From positions 2,924,001-2,988,000 of the forward strand of contig JAGUCH010000009.1 of the NCBI GenBank assembly GCA_019096065.1: a stretch of 64,000 nt of DNA, read 5' to 3'. The DNA comes from Paracyclopina nana (Eukaryota; Arthropoda; Copepoda; Cyclopoida; Cyclopettidae). The notes beneath the pieces are model-generated. The model was given only the letters and a program-made list of their open reading frames with translations, ran no database searches and was not told the origin of the DNA. The position numbers were made by a program, and so were the translations under genes. This document shows, one piece after another, positions 49,359-61,758 of this stretch (position 1 is the first letter of the stretch; every line of letters begins with the position of its first letter).

Positions 49359-50095
49359 AAAAAAAGTCCATGCTTTATATGCAACGTTTCATGCGCATAA
49401 AAGAAGGCATTCAAAAAGTTCTATTTTGATAGCTCCGAGGTTTCCTTGCCCTTAACTTTCAAATATGCCTCGTTGACATTCGTGGCTAATAGATAGTGTA
49501 GGAAGCAAAGAGATGGATAATCGATATTTTCACCCAAGTTAACACGTATGTAGGTGTTCATTGATTGATGCGTTACTTGTGACGCGAAAACCTGCCATTC
49601 CGGAATATTTTTCAAAGATCTAAGCATGCCTCAGCAAATTAGCAACATAGCTAAAATAGTGAGTTCTTTGCAAACTGAAAACAATGTGCAAGTGTATATA
49701 TATTTAGCTTCTCTTCTCCCCTCAAATTACACCACTTAAGCATATCCCTAACAGGCGTTTGACATATGAAGTGTGTGATAACTTTCACATTCATACTACA
49801 TTCACTGCATTTGTCAACATGTTGCTATTTCCACCATCTTTCTCACTTCATCACAGTGAATCTTGTTATTGCATTTTCCACTGCTTAATAATTGAGGCCA
49901 AATTGTGAATATCCAACTTGAACCGTTTCATGGCAGTTAGAAACAATCTCACTATTACTTTAGTTATAGTTAGTATATAAATATTATATAAGTGAGTATG
50001 TAATGCAAAGTAAGTGCACTTATGGTTCCTCCCAAAATAAGTGACTAAGCAAATTATGCCTGTCAATTCATGGTAGTAATTGCGTTATTTCTTAC

Positions 50096-50712
50096 CCACA
50101 AACAAGATAGCGATGTCAGCCACAGCCAAGCTGAATAAGAAGAAATTCGTGGACGTGTGCATTCCCGGATTTCTCACAATAATGTAACACACTGAAAATT
50201 ATCAAAGACAAATTTTAGAGGGGGTGAAAAGGTTGCGCGAAATTGGCGAGGCTCAGGTTGCGTTTTATACCTGTGGCATTTCCGCTTATACCAGTGATGA
50301 ACATGATGCAGTGGATCACCGTGAGTGGAATCAATATCTCGTATGGATGCCTTTTCACTGCCATACAAAGTTCCAAGAACGTCTGCACATCCAAAGCTGT
50401 GCAAAAAGTGCAAAAGAATGACATAACTTGTGTGCTATGTGTAATGGTATAACTTTTACTCGAGTTGGTGGCTTCCACTTCCTCCAAGTAATTGTCACAT
50501 GGGTAAAAGGTTACATTTTGTGTGCCATTGTTACCAAACATTTCCTGGAACGCTGAAAAAATATGTTTACAAGCTATATATGTAGGAAAATATTTTAAAA
50601 ATATGCTTTTACTAGAGATGGAATCTTCTTCTGGGCAATTTTCACACTGGTATTGCTCCAGGGTTACATTGCCAGTTAATTGGTATTCCTCATATATGGA
50701 ATAGTCCTCCAT
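50096..50712 (-). CDS. Partial peptide-receptor module (N-terminus to TM2), paralogous to the 45-kb exon
   Basis: Exons 50613-50712, 50460-50552, 50271-50396 and 50096-50191 encode about 138 residues: an acidic, glycosylatable N-terminus, TM1 (EILIPLTVIHCIMFITGISG) and TM2 (STNFFLFSLAVADIAILFV). The arrangement and sequence parallel exon 1 of the intact receptor (LIPLTVVYTVMSITGIFGN, ATNYYLFSLAVSDLLILLL). It ends in a good donor (GTAAGA) in phase 1 with a terminal G, the same as exon 45192-45492. No TM3-TM7 exons follow before the intact gene. Two introns (60 and 63 bases) are multiples of three without stops, so they may be retained. It may be an alternative 5' module spliced to exon 44590-44680, or the remnant of a tandem duplicate. 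Confidence 0.7.
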
Positions 50713-52336
50713 TTTCTCAGCTGAAAACAAACAAGAATTTTAATTTTTACAAAGACAAAACTTTTCATTTCCGCAAGAGAAACTTACTAACTGCATTTAG
50801 CTTTTTAAACTTTCTCGGCGGACAACAATGCACTTTTCCAATTCGGACTCCCTTAGACAGCTCTTTTCCTTTCAAAAATCCTAGTATGTAATATTCTTAT
50901 TATTTTTCAGTTGCGTACTTGAGATGGAGTACAACACATTTTTACTGCAGGAAATTAATTTATGTTACATACATAAAAACTAATGCGTAAATCGTCGCGT
51001 GGAAAGCATGCAATTAATATACCATATCCTAATCAATAGCTCAGAAGTATTTACTGATGCCTGAATATGTAAGCTACATAGTAAATGCGTCTTTGATCGT
51101 ATCGTATATGTAACTTGTGAGCGACAAGGCTAAATGTCACCTTTGGCCATTTTCCTCCAAGCCAAGAAAAAAAAATAACTCGAGATTTTTTGAGAGCAAA
51201 CGCAGCCTGCAATATTTGCAAATATTTCCTCCAAAAATAAAAGGATTTATGCAATGCTCACCCATTTTTGGCGAGATTTGCTTTTTTTGCAGATGAGCAC
51301 CGCTTTGAAATAAGCAAATGCAGCTAAGACTGAAGGTGGCAATTGGAAAAACAATTGCCTGGGAAAACATTAAATCTTTCTTCTTTTCCAGGCTTAGAAG
51401 ATCTTCTTTTATCTTATTGCCAAGTTAGAGACGGTTGGCAAAAAGTAGACATTCTGCACATTTGCAAAACGTTTCCCAGCCTGTAGCAGTTTTTATGATA
51501 AAAGTACGATCTCAAATTCAGCACAAAGTTACTGATCAGCAAGAATTTTTCATTTTTACGACTGACATCTTTTGAGTTTTACTTGTCATTTATGCATTGT
51601 AGCCCTACAATACCAGTTTGCTAAACTTATATGAGCACACGTGAAGTGAACGAGCCTTGACTACTTGAACTTTCTCGAACTTTTCTGCTAAGCCCAGACC
51701 AAAATGTCACCAAAGCCATTAGGCTGATAAAAATTCAATTTCAAATACCATAACGTTGGAAGACGATAGAATATTGGGAATATTTTGGCAATTTGCCGTT
51801 TTGCCGTTCTCCGTTTTAATACAGTTTATGCTTCATGGGCCAACAAACTTGCAAGGGCATAAGGGACGAAAAGTTTTTTTTTCATGTTTGGTCGCCCCAA
51901 GAAGCAAATTAAACAGGCTCGTTTTTATAACTTTTCACATTCTGACTTAAAAAACTCCGCTTCTAAAAATCTTCAAGCTCATTCTAGAGAGCTCGCTATT
52001 TTAGGGCGTTCTCATATTGGACTTATGCTTACCAAAACCTGATTTTAGCTAACGAAAAACTGTTTTTAGTCAACCGTTATGTATTGGTTACCTATTTAAA
52101 TAGCATGACTAAAGAAAACTTGCGAAAGACTAAGCCTATAAGTATAGCACGGTCCGCCACATCATAATTGGTTATGCTATACTTATTTTGTTGTTGGAAC
52201 CGGGCTATGAGACTATCGGAGGCTTCTGTCAAAAGCCTTCTTGCTTATCTATTTTTGCCTTAGCTCAGTTATTTCTGTTATTATGAGAACGGCCTTGTGC
52301 CTTCTGTAAGAATCTTAGCTATCAAAGATCAGAGTC
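50713..52336. other. Upstream region of the receptor module
   Basis: A TTGTTTTCAG acceptor just before ATG 50712 on the minus strand implies an untranslated upstream exon. Around 52003-52300 are fragments of family D and of the AGCCCGG element between GGGCGTTCTCATA and TATGAGAACGGCC. No other gene is supported. Confidence 0.5.
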
Positions 52337-52557
52337 CATGGTTCACCTACTGATAATATCTGATATTTTGTCAAAATATAGGAGCGAAATACTGACAAAC
52401 TGAGAATTTAGATACTGTTGTAGGATGGCTTTTGGTACCAAAAGACCGGATCCGAAGAAAAAAATCTAAAAAATGGTTTTAGAAGTACCAGATATTTGCA
52501 AATATCAGCATAATATCGCTTAATATTTTGATCATAATATCGCAGGTGAACTAGGCC
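52337..52557. mobile_element. Harbinger-like MITE (family A), copy A7
   Basis: Ends CCATGGTTCACCTAC and GCAGGTGAACTAGGCC are inverted with mismatches. The interior matches A1 closely (GGATGGCTTTTGGTACCAAA). Confidence 0.8.
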
Positions 52558-52564
52558 TAGACAA

Positions 52565-53542
52565 TAGCTTGTTCTCATAAAACTCAATAAGGCAGGCGGT
52601 AAGCAAAGCAAGGCACTTTGGAAGCTCATAACTCAGTAAATATTGAGCCGATTGGAACCAAATTTGGAGGGATTCATAAGAGCGTATTGAAGATTCTTCA
52701 TGCCAATTTTCATCCGGATCGGAGGTCTCTAAGGAGGTGGCTGATTTTTCTCCTTTGCTTAACTGATTTGCCTCACTTTTAGTAAGGCGGCCTTAGCGTC
52801 CTCCAATCCGGATGAAAATTGGCATGAAGATTTCTCAATATGTCCTTATGAATTCCTCCAATTTTGGTTCCAGTCGGACGAGTAGATGCTGAGATATAAG
52901 CGTTTAAATGCCTTGCTTATCTAAAAGAAATGTAAGGTAAGCAAGGCACTTTGCGCGCTTATATCTCAGTATTAACTCGTCGGATTGGAGCCAAACTTGG
53001 AGGAATTTATAAGGAAATATTGGCATGAAGATTCTTCAATATATCCTCATGAATTCCTCCAATTTTGGTTCCAGTCGGACGAGTAGATGCTGATATACAG
53101 TCTGACCGTTCAAAATTGGACGGTACGGGAATCTAAACTTTTTGTCACATATTCAATAAATACAGGACTTTTAAATGATATCGTTGGAAAGATTTGAGAC
53201 TTTTTCCATCTTTTTTGTAAAAGTAGAAACAATCAATTGAAAGAGGAATAAACCGGGAAAATTCAATTTTCCCAAGGCAACCCAGAAAATTGTCAAGAAA
53301 AAACTGATGCATCATTTATTTTTGTTGTCACGCGGAATTCTCAATAATATTTTTCATTTTGTCAGAAAACAAAAAAGATGTCCAAAGGTTCAAGCTTTCC
53401 AACGATACCCATTAGGCCTCAAAATTCATGAATTCATAACACAAACTTTTGATTCCCGCACCGTCCAATTTTGAACGGTCAGACTGTATAAGCGCGCAAA
53501 GTGCCTTGCTTACCTTATAGAAATGTTTATGAGAACAAGCTA
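52565..53542. mobile_element. Long palindromic element (family H)
   Basis: The left end TAGCTTGTTCTCATAAA is mirrored at the right by TTTATGAGAACAAGCTA. Both are followed inward by GGTAAGC(AA)GCAAGGCACTTTG. The unit CCTCCAATTTTGGTTCCAGTCGG occurs in several orientations inside. A mariner-like element interrupts the right half. Confidence 0.8.
53098..53486. mobile_element. Tc1/mariner-like MITE (family G)
   Basis: Perfectly inverted ends begin CAGTCTGACCGTTCAAAATT and extend through GGACGGT. The element is flanked by TA (TATA) on both sides, as for Tc1/mariner elements, most of which begin CAGT. It is 389 bases, non-coding, and nested inside the family H element. Confidence 0.85.
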
Positions 53543-55294
53543 ATATTGTGAAAGTCACGTTACGCTCTCCTGAGGAATTATTGCTTCTGCCTACTTATGA
53601 CAATTATTTGAAGTAAAACGTCCTTTGGCAGTCTTGCGGCTGCCTGCAAATTAATTTTTCAAGGCATTCCCCAAATTTGTGCAATATTGCTTCACACCTC
53701 AGTGAACTCTATCTAGCAACTTGTGCAGACCCCACTCAAAGAAAATTGCACTGAAAAGGATAAAATGTCTGCCCGCGTGCCCAAAACTTTAATTGGAAAA
53801 GTGATTTATGTTTATCATGCCTAAAACTCTAAAGCAGCTAGAACTCCAGAAAGTTAATTCAGCCCTATTATTTGACAACAATCTTTTCAGTTATTGGTTT
53901 TTTTCCTAAATGTCAAAGAATTTAAAGGTTAACTAGACACAAACTGAGGGTTCGATCGTTATGCACTTTTGTGCTATTTTATGCATGTAGTACAAAAAAA
54001 AGCTTTTACCTCTTTCGCACAATTGGTTTCGGCCTTGATCTCACTTGATGGAACTAACGAGGCATGTGGGACTCTTTTTTGTCTGCCTATTTTTTCAGCT
54101 GGGTCGTTGAAGAAGGGTCTCCTAGTTGGCTTCGAACGCAACTTGAAATGCTGACAATTTCCCCTCGCGTTCGCGTCCGACGGCCTCTCTCTGCTACAAT
54201 CGAGGACGCGAAAGCTTTTGTATACACTCTCGGAGAGCTTACAATTTTTCTTTAATAAATCCGCGAACTGCATCTGTGTTCGTTTGTTTGTTTGTTGTTT
54301 TCTGCTTGGACTGAGCGCAACCCACATTGATGCACAAATCACGCAACATCTCTGATATGGATAAGTCACCTAATTTTAGCTCTCATTTAGGGGAGAGATA
54401 TGCCACAATTTACCTAGCGCCAGGGGGGAAAAGTGGGCATTGATCCACTAATTAACATACGAAGCACGATTTTTGTACGCAAATACATACGTCATCATCT
54501 TCTAGGCTCTTGATGAAGATTCTTGATTGAAGATCCAAATTCTTAAAAGAACTTGCTTGGGAGGATTTTCACATGGAGAAACACTGGTAAAATTGCAGGC
54601 CTCGATGGCTCGGACTTGCAAAGCATAACTCGTGTTTTTCCATTTAAAATCTTCTCTCAGCTCTTTAACGGCCCTACTTACTTAGCTCGATATAAAAAAC
54701 GTTGAAAGCATCAAATTGTTCTCTTTTTGATCCTTCACGAATAAACTTCGAAAATGAAAGAAATGTTTTGGGCAATATCATATTGTAAGCTAATTTGTCA
54801 GTCAGACTGATGATTTTATTTTATCACTTTTTCTTCTTTTGAACGGAAAATCAGATGCATGATTGGGAAGCATCTTACTTTTTGAAAGGTGTGTTTATGC
54901 TTGCGTTACAATTAGGTTTTCTTTTGTTTTGTAACAAGAGCTTTCTCTCCAATTTACATATTAAGCTTCAGCATATCAAGTGGAAACTGAACTTATGCCA
55001 TTGAAAATGGTTTTTGTAATCCAGCTTTTTTCTATGCAAGACTTTGAGGGCCCGCATAATTTCTACCCAACATCTGCATTGAATTGTCTGAATGCCCAAA
55101 ATTGTTCCTCTTAGAAAGTTGTTAAATCTACAGTGTGTCTCCTCAACTTTAGGTTATTATGATTTTAGTGCGTTGTCAAATGAATGACTCAGAAATTCCT
55201 TATTTATGCTCTCTTATCTCGAAAATTAATCCGTCACTATTAAGATAATTTGTGCTCATGCATCAGTGTTTTGCTCAAGTTAGAGGCAATCAAC
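53543..55294. other. Intergenic, no gene seen
   Basis: About 1.75 kb. A 131-codon minus frame overlapping smaller plus frames near 54.0-54.4 kb has no family motif or splice partners. Confidence 0.55.
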
Positions 55295-56175
55295 ATGAAG
55301 AAATTGGAGCTATTGAGCAGCCTCTTTGTCATTTTCTGCGTTTTTTCGCCTTTAAAAGGTCATCTACGAGATGAGTGAGTTCATTTTTACTTCATCATTG
55401 AGGCTCAATTTTCCAGCAAAAGTCAAGCTATAATTTTAGTTGACATATCATTAAGATAATGAAAATGTCATTTTTGATGTAACTTTTCGATTCAAAATGT
55501 CATTTTAGATGACTTTATTCGGTTGGGTTTCTGTCTCATTACGACGATTGGAAAATCTTACGCAATTTTTATTTCAGTTCAGAAAATTCACTGTGTCTTG
55601 ATTTTACATGGAAATCCACACAAAGCAGTTCTGGTGGAGGCAACAGTTCGAGCGATTTAAATGAGTGTGGCCAACCTTCGAATGTGCCTTGCTCAACTCT
55701 ATTAGATTCTGCCTCATTTCCAAATCCACCCACTTCGGATCAATTGGAAGCTTTAGGAGCAATTTACAACTGTCCAAGACAGACTGGTCAATCATGTATG
55801 AAAGTGAGAGCATCTTTCTTGCATTTTAAAAGCAACAAAATAATATTCAATTTTCAGTACACTCTGTACAACAATGATGCAGATGAAAATGCAGTTTACA
55901 TCAGCAGATTTTGTGGGAAAGGTGAGAGAGCTGATAGACAGAGGGCGCTGCTCTTCTTTGGCGGGAAAATTCAAATGGCTTGTATTTTTTAAGCTGTGGA
56001 TGACACCGACAATGTCATAGTGGATTCTGGTTGCCATTATGAGGAAAATGCGATGCCCGGAACTGACGCAGAAATTTGCGTGTGCGGAGGATCGAAATGC
56101 AATACGGGCTCAACTTCGTTCCACCAACCGTGGTGGATACTTATGATTCTCGCCACTTTTTTGCTCAGACCTTGA
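55295..56175 (+). CDS. GPI-anchored Ly6/three-finger-like protein
   Basis: Exons 55295-55374, 55578-55803, 55858-55921 and 55994-56175 join in phase to 183 residues. A signal peptide (MKKLELLSSLFVIFCVFSPLKG) comes first. The ectodomain has about ten cysteines and ends with CVCGGSKCNTGS, the Cys-x-Cys...Cys-Asn end of Ly6/uPAR domains. A hydrophobic tail (WWILMILATFLL) with almost nothing after it is a GPI-attachment signal. Arthropod members (quiver/sleepless, boudin, crok) act at neuronal membranes or septate junctions; which role applies is unknown. The Ser/Gly-rich insert after the first cysteine is longer than usual. Confidence 0.8.
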
Positions 56176-57466
56176 GAAAAATTCTGCAACTGTATATTAT
56201 TGACTAGCTCGTAAATTTGCAACATTTTTCGCGCATCAGGACACAGATGAAATGCATCGATATTCCCATGCACTAATGGCTTTCTAATATGGTCTATTTT
56301 GATTTATGATTTCCTGTTGCGTAGAAAAAGCTCTTATGAGGATTGAAACGACTTCTCCACTTGAAATACAAAATAAATTATTTTGGGATTTCGTTCTACG
56401 TCAAACCCACAAAACTGAAGGAAATATCTCTTGCGGTCAGCTAAAATATGTGCGCACTTTATGGCAACTTTTTGTTTTAGCAATTTCGGAGCTTAGCTCA
56501 GCTTTAAATAAGGTGGAGGATCGGAGGAGATGAAAAAAATCATTAAATTGTAAATGGGCTTGGCCTTACTATTGTCGCCCCGGTCTTTTTTTGGAAACGA
56601 GCTAAGCTAGGCGGTTGTAGAAGGTCAATAAATCCTGGCTCACTTTCAGCTCTCGCTTGCACATCTAGAAAGCACCCATTTTTCCTGCAGCTCTAGAAGC
56701 GGATTTGGGGTAAAATGCATCTATTTTATTATTATACTATGAGGAAGTTTAAAGGCTCGAGCTTGAAATCGAGCTTTCACTTCACATTCCTGACCCCATT
56801 AAAGCTCAGTGAGTTGAACTTGAAAGTATTTTAGAATTTCATTTAATCACTAAAGCTGAAGTTAGCAAAAGAAATATTATTTGACATTGACCGGAATGCT
56901 TACAGCTGCGAGCATTCAGCGAAAATGTAAACAAAGCCAAAACAGGATGCACTTAATTAATCGAGAATATTGAAGAAAGCCTTCAAAAAAGCCATTATCA
57001 TTGACTTTTGGCCCTTTTGCCAAGATTCTTCTCACATTTTTTCCTGAAAGCTTTTAAATTAAGCTTCCGTCAAACAGTTCACCCTTGCCTTCCTTCACAA
57101 GAGCCAATTTGGGCTGAGATCACCTAAACTAAATAATATGACATAACTTTAAGCTCGAAAGAAGCAATAGATCAAAAGTGAATTTAAGCATGAAACAATG
57201 TGGGCTTGGAGGGAAATTGACAAATTTTGTGTGACATCAGCTTTAAGGGCAGCAAGCAAGCAAGCAAACAAGTATGCTCATGTTAGGATTGCCAAGAAAC
57301 GAAAAAACTTTGTTAGCCTTCCTTTCTCTATTGAGCTTTTCAGCAACAGCAGCAGTGACCTGAGTGTTGTGAGGTACCTGAGGTCCTTAAAATAATTCAA
57401 GTAAGCCAGAAAACTCTTTTTTCTCTCTTAGCTCGCTTAATAAATTCACATTTCCCGTCAAAAGAG
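56176..57466. other. Intergenic
   Basis: About 1.3 kb. AATAAA at 56372-56377 may serve the Ly6-like gene. A 65-codon frame at 57198 begins with ATG but has no splice continuation in phase with the next gene. Confidence 0.55.
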
Positions 57467-60400
57467 ATGGCATCAGACCGCATGTGGGGAGGCCTCCCTT
57501 TTATTGTCCCTTCAAGGACAGCCATGAAATATCTATACCACGCCAAAGTGATTCCAGAAGAGGATATTCCAGTGGGTGCACATTACAGAGCCCGAGAGGA
57601 TATGCTAAACAATGTAAGAAACATTACTGAGATTCCTCACCATAAATCCAACACTTTGAGCTGAACATGGCTCATCAGAAATGGAAAACGAGCAAGATAT
57701 ATAGCGCGCGCGTACCAGTCACGGCCCAGCGCTCCTGCTTATAAACAAAGCATGACTCAGCAGAAATATAAAGCTAAGGTTGGTTCATTGCAAGGCAAAA
57801 CATATTATTTTGGCCACTCGCTTGCCAAAAACGCCAAAATGTTCCAGCTATTAAAAAATCAACTTCTGGTAATTTTGCCATTATAGCAGTGTGGCAGTGA
57901 AAACAGTCTGAGCTAAATCTCGTTAACTACGATGTAGCTGGTAGCTCATTGCTTTTTAGTAATTGTTTCGTTCCTTTCACTTGATTGATGACTTAATGAT
58001 GCTGTAAAAAGAGTCAGACTGATTGTATTATATTAATATGAATAATATTATTGCTTAGTCAATGTCGACAATCTGATTATTCCATTGTTCACATACTTAT
58101 TTACATTTTCGGGTGGCCAACTAATGACTTTTGGAAAGGTTACATGTACAACTTTTTCTTGGCCAATGTTGACACAATATCACTGAGGCCTAAAGTATAT
58201 TTCTTTGGAGTCCATTCCGTATTAGATGGAAAACTAGCGACGGTAAATATGCATTTCAAAGAGTCTATTGTTGAAATAGAACAGGTTTGCTTTGATGCAG
58301 TTCTCAGTAATCACTTTCTTTTATCTAACAACGCAGGAAATTCTTCAGTAAATAACTTTATTGTTGACAACTTTAGCAGAAATCTTGGCTGGACTGTCCC
58401 CAACTATAGTATTTTTACAAACTTTCGTAAAACCGCAATTTCGGCCAAAAACTCACTTTATATGCAAGCTTGACTTTTCATCTAAGTAAAGCAAGCTTCC
58501 TTGCAACGATTTATTGTGAAATATACCAGCATTCCAATTAGGACTTTGTAGCCTTTTCTTGTCTATTCGAGATTTTTCCCAGCATAATAGGGTGACAACT
58601 TTTCACTAGACATTATCATTTAAAACTTTCAATAGAATCTGCTATGCTACTTAAGCATTTTTTGTGCCAGATGACTTTGGCTGCCAAAAAGAAAGAAGGG
58701 AGATAAGAAGTTGAAAAAGGTTTCTGTATCCAATATAAAAAGCCTTAAAAATTCTGCTTTTAAGTGGCCTACTGAGAATTTTTCTTGAAAGGATTATGAT
58801 ATGCATGCATGCATAAATTCTTATGAAAAAAAAGGTCCATGCACAATTAAGATTAGGGGTCTTAAATAATATATTGCATTATTAGGGTAGGCTTCTTGCA
58901 TTTTTTAGTTTTCCATTGTATTGCAAAATGTCAGCATGGAAAAACGTTTCCCCCACTGAATTGGTGAAATATGATATTAAACTTGCTGCAAGCTAGGCCA
59001 GCCTAGTAATTGAATCTTTTTTAATTGGCTTTTTCTCCTGCAGGTTAAGTTTTTGTTGTAATTACATGAGGAGGTGGAGGAGTCATTTTTCACCACCAAA
59101 CTTTTTTCGTGGGAGATTCTAATCTCAATGAAGTTGCATACAAGTGGAACTGATAAAAGCATTATGCATACAAGAGGCCTAAAATTTGGGTCACAACACA
59201 CTTGTTCACTTTTGGTAGTATCTGTTTCGTTTAAAACGCTTCCAGATGAACGCTATTCAATATCGTTTTATAAAATCTCCAGACATGCATGAAATTACTT
59301 TGGGACTAATTGGTATTTTCCCCACCAAAAAAAGCCCGACTTTCTTTTTGATTATGTAGACTGAGCTGCAGCAAAGTAAACCATACAACAGCTGGTATTG
59401 CATTTGCATGAATTCACTTTGCCAAAATTGATGCCCCAAGACTGCGTCAAAAACAACAAGCTGGCGCACGTGCCTCGAATGAAGCGGGCCCGCGCTACAG
59501 CTGACAAATGAGCGCGCTCCTCACTATAGAAATGTTAAACATTGAATTTGGCTCTAATAAGAAAAGGAGAGGACTTTTCTTCTATCTGTTGACAAATAAA
59601 AGGCCTCAATAGAACAAATTATGCCATTTTTTGCAGCGTGTCCGTTTCCAAGAAGGAGCACAGAGTGGAGCACTTCCTATAAAAATGCTTTTGGCTGCAA
59701 GGAGGAATAAAAACTAATTTTTAGGGTAAAATTGCTCCCGTTGCCACAGTGGCAAATTACTTTTCTGCAACTTTGCTATCACTATGTGAGAAGAAGCACT
59801 AAAGTTGTAGAAAAAGTCTGTTGCTGATGCTTCTGCACAGAGGACCGGAATACATTTACAAAAAAACACACAGTGCATCTCCCAAATGTAGGTTTTTTGC
59901 CAGTTGTATCTATCCACTGTGCAAGCTGCCAACAAGCATGGTTCAAAAGCTCTCCCTCAATTTATCATCATGTCAAATCTTTTTCACCACCGAAACGTAC
60001 TTTTTCCAGCTGTAGCATGTGTGTATTTTAAAAAAAGTATTTTCATTTTCCAGGTCCGTGGATATAAATTGGTGAAGAAAGGCCTCAGCCAGAGATTAGA
60101 TAACATCGAGCACGAAAGGAGGCGAGCTAAATCAGAAGTGCCATTCATCTCAACATCGGGTAGATACAATTACTTCCAATTTACGTGCTAGTACATCGTG
60201 GTAATAAGAGCTTTTCATAATACAAGTTCCTACATTTTGTATTTGCCTTTGATCCATGCACGGCAAAATACTACGCAGTTATGCCCTTTGTGTATCCCCA
60301 CTTGAAATGTTGAGGTTTTTTTAAGTCTTATGAAACCCTTTGTGCAGACGATAGCCCGGTTCCAACACGAGAAATCAGCATAGTGTAGTACGTTAAACCA

Positions 60401-61758
60401 GTTGAGTCAGTTTGAGCTGAGCGCGCGAGCTAGCTGTGACCTGACTATGCTGATTTTCCTTGTTGGAACCGGGCTGATTTCACAGAGTTGGCTTTTGCAT
60501 ACAGAATTATGGATTTATATTCAGTTAGGCAGCAGGATATGCTTATTTACCAATGCACAGTGGATCAAAAAGCCGATTTTACGCGCATGAGAAATTACGT
60601 CAAATCGCAGATTTCCGATTTTAGCACCCATTTTCAGTTTCTAATTTGTATGACTTCTAGGCTATCTAAAGAGCACAAATTAATGTTTATTGACAGATAA
60701 AGATTCAAATTTGGTGAAGGAAACATAATTTTTGGACAAAAGTTGATTCTGGCGAATTCAGTAGGGCGGTCTCATATTCGTGAGTCCACCTACCTTGCCC
60801 AATTGACGAATATGAGACCGCCCTAGTAGAACAGCAACTTTGTACAATTTGAGCAAAAATTGAATCTCCCATAACTTTTGATTCCAAACGACTCCAATTG
60901 AGTGACCAAGTCAGGGAAGTCAAGCTTATAGCATAAATTGATAATCCACCAGAATTGGCTGCTCTTACTTGCTCTCCCGGGTGCCAGGATGGAATATTTT
61001 TAGCTTACCGCTAATAAGAAAGAGGTGCTACGTTCATTTCGCGACTTTTTTCCGTGCGCGTGAAATCGGCAAATAAACCCACTGTGCAATGCAATTGCCT
61101 TACAGTTGGCAAAATATTTTTCGCCTTGTATCTCCTTTTAGTAAGATTACGTAACTGTTTCTGAATGTGGCTGCATGCGTTAAGCTGACCTCAAAGAGAG
61201 CGATTTCGCGGAGTACATTTGTTTTGATGTGTAATTGGGCTAAGCTCGATGATACAATTGGGAATACAATGGAACAAAAGCAATACGAAACTCCTGAAAA
61301 AGCAGGCTTTGTAAATGCACAGAAAATTATTGCCTAATTCAAACGATACTGAACTCTTTGAAATATGAAAGTGCTCAGTGTTCCCTGAAGCAGACTGTAT
61401 GCGAATTTAAAATTCAGAAAGTATTATTTTGAAAGTTTGGCAACTTTCCACAGATAGTAGGCTAAGAAAAACAGGTGAATATAAAATTCAGCTGTGACGG
61501 TGGGCTTTTTGCACACATTTTCATTGCCCTTGAATACTATAGACTATGGGAACTTTGCAGAAAAATAAGTGCGTATTTTCAGGTGTATCTGCGAGCTACT
61601 TGACCACCGGTCACGAATACTGGAATCCAATGGACCCAATTTATTACCACGAGAAATCCTGCTGCTTTCGCAATACCTACACACGCTGTCCCATCTTCAA
61701 GAACCGAGTGCAAATTGGCAGAACTGAACCAAGGTTGAACATCTTTAAGGATCAATAA
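57467..61758 (+). CDS. Uncharacterised small protein, three exons
   Basis: Exons 57467-57613, 60054-60159 and 61583-61758 join in phase (GTAAGA, GTAGAT donors; TTTTCCAG, ATTTTCAG acceptors) to 142 residues. There is no signal peptide or membrane segment. The sequence is rich in Tyr, Arg, Pro and Trp (GHEYWNPMDPIYYHEKSCC, HERRRAKSEVPF) and ends in EPRLNIFKDQ. The style resembles small microtubule-inner or sperm-flagellar proteins, but that is an impression; no family is identified. The two introns are about 2.4 and 1.4 kb. Confidence 0.6.
60353..60475. mobile_element. Palindromic MITE, AGCCCGGTTCCAACA ends, copy 2
   Basis: AGCCCGGTTCCAACA at the left, TGTTGGAACCGGGCT at the right, with inner arms AATCAGCATAGT / ACTATGCTGATT. 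It lies in the second intron of the small gene. Confidence 0.85.
60763..60824. repeat. Perfect short palindrome
   Basis: AGGGCGGTCTCATATTCGT is followed after 24 bases by its exact complement ACGAATATGAGACCGCCCT. The 19-base stem may be a minimal MITE. Confidence 0.85.

Noticed and set aside
53974..54369. 131-codon minus-strand frame
   Set aside because: No homology, splice partner or promoter; low-complexity and overlapped by other frames.
58051..58473. 140-codon open frame in the first intron of the small three-exon gene
   Set aside because: It has no ATG near its start, no acceptor giving a continuation in phase, and no recognisable motif. It is the longest unexplained frame, so it deserves a transcript check, but it is not supported.
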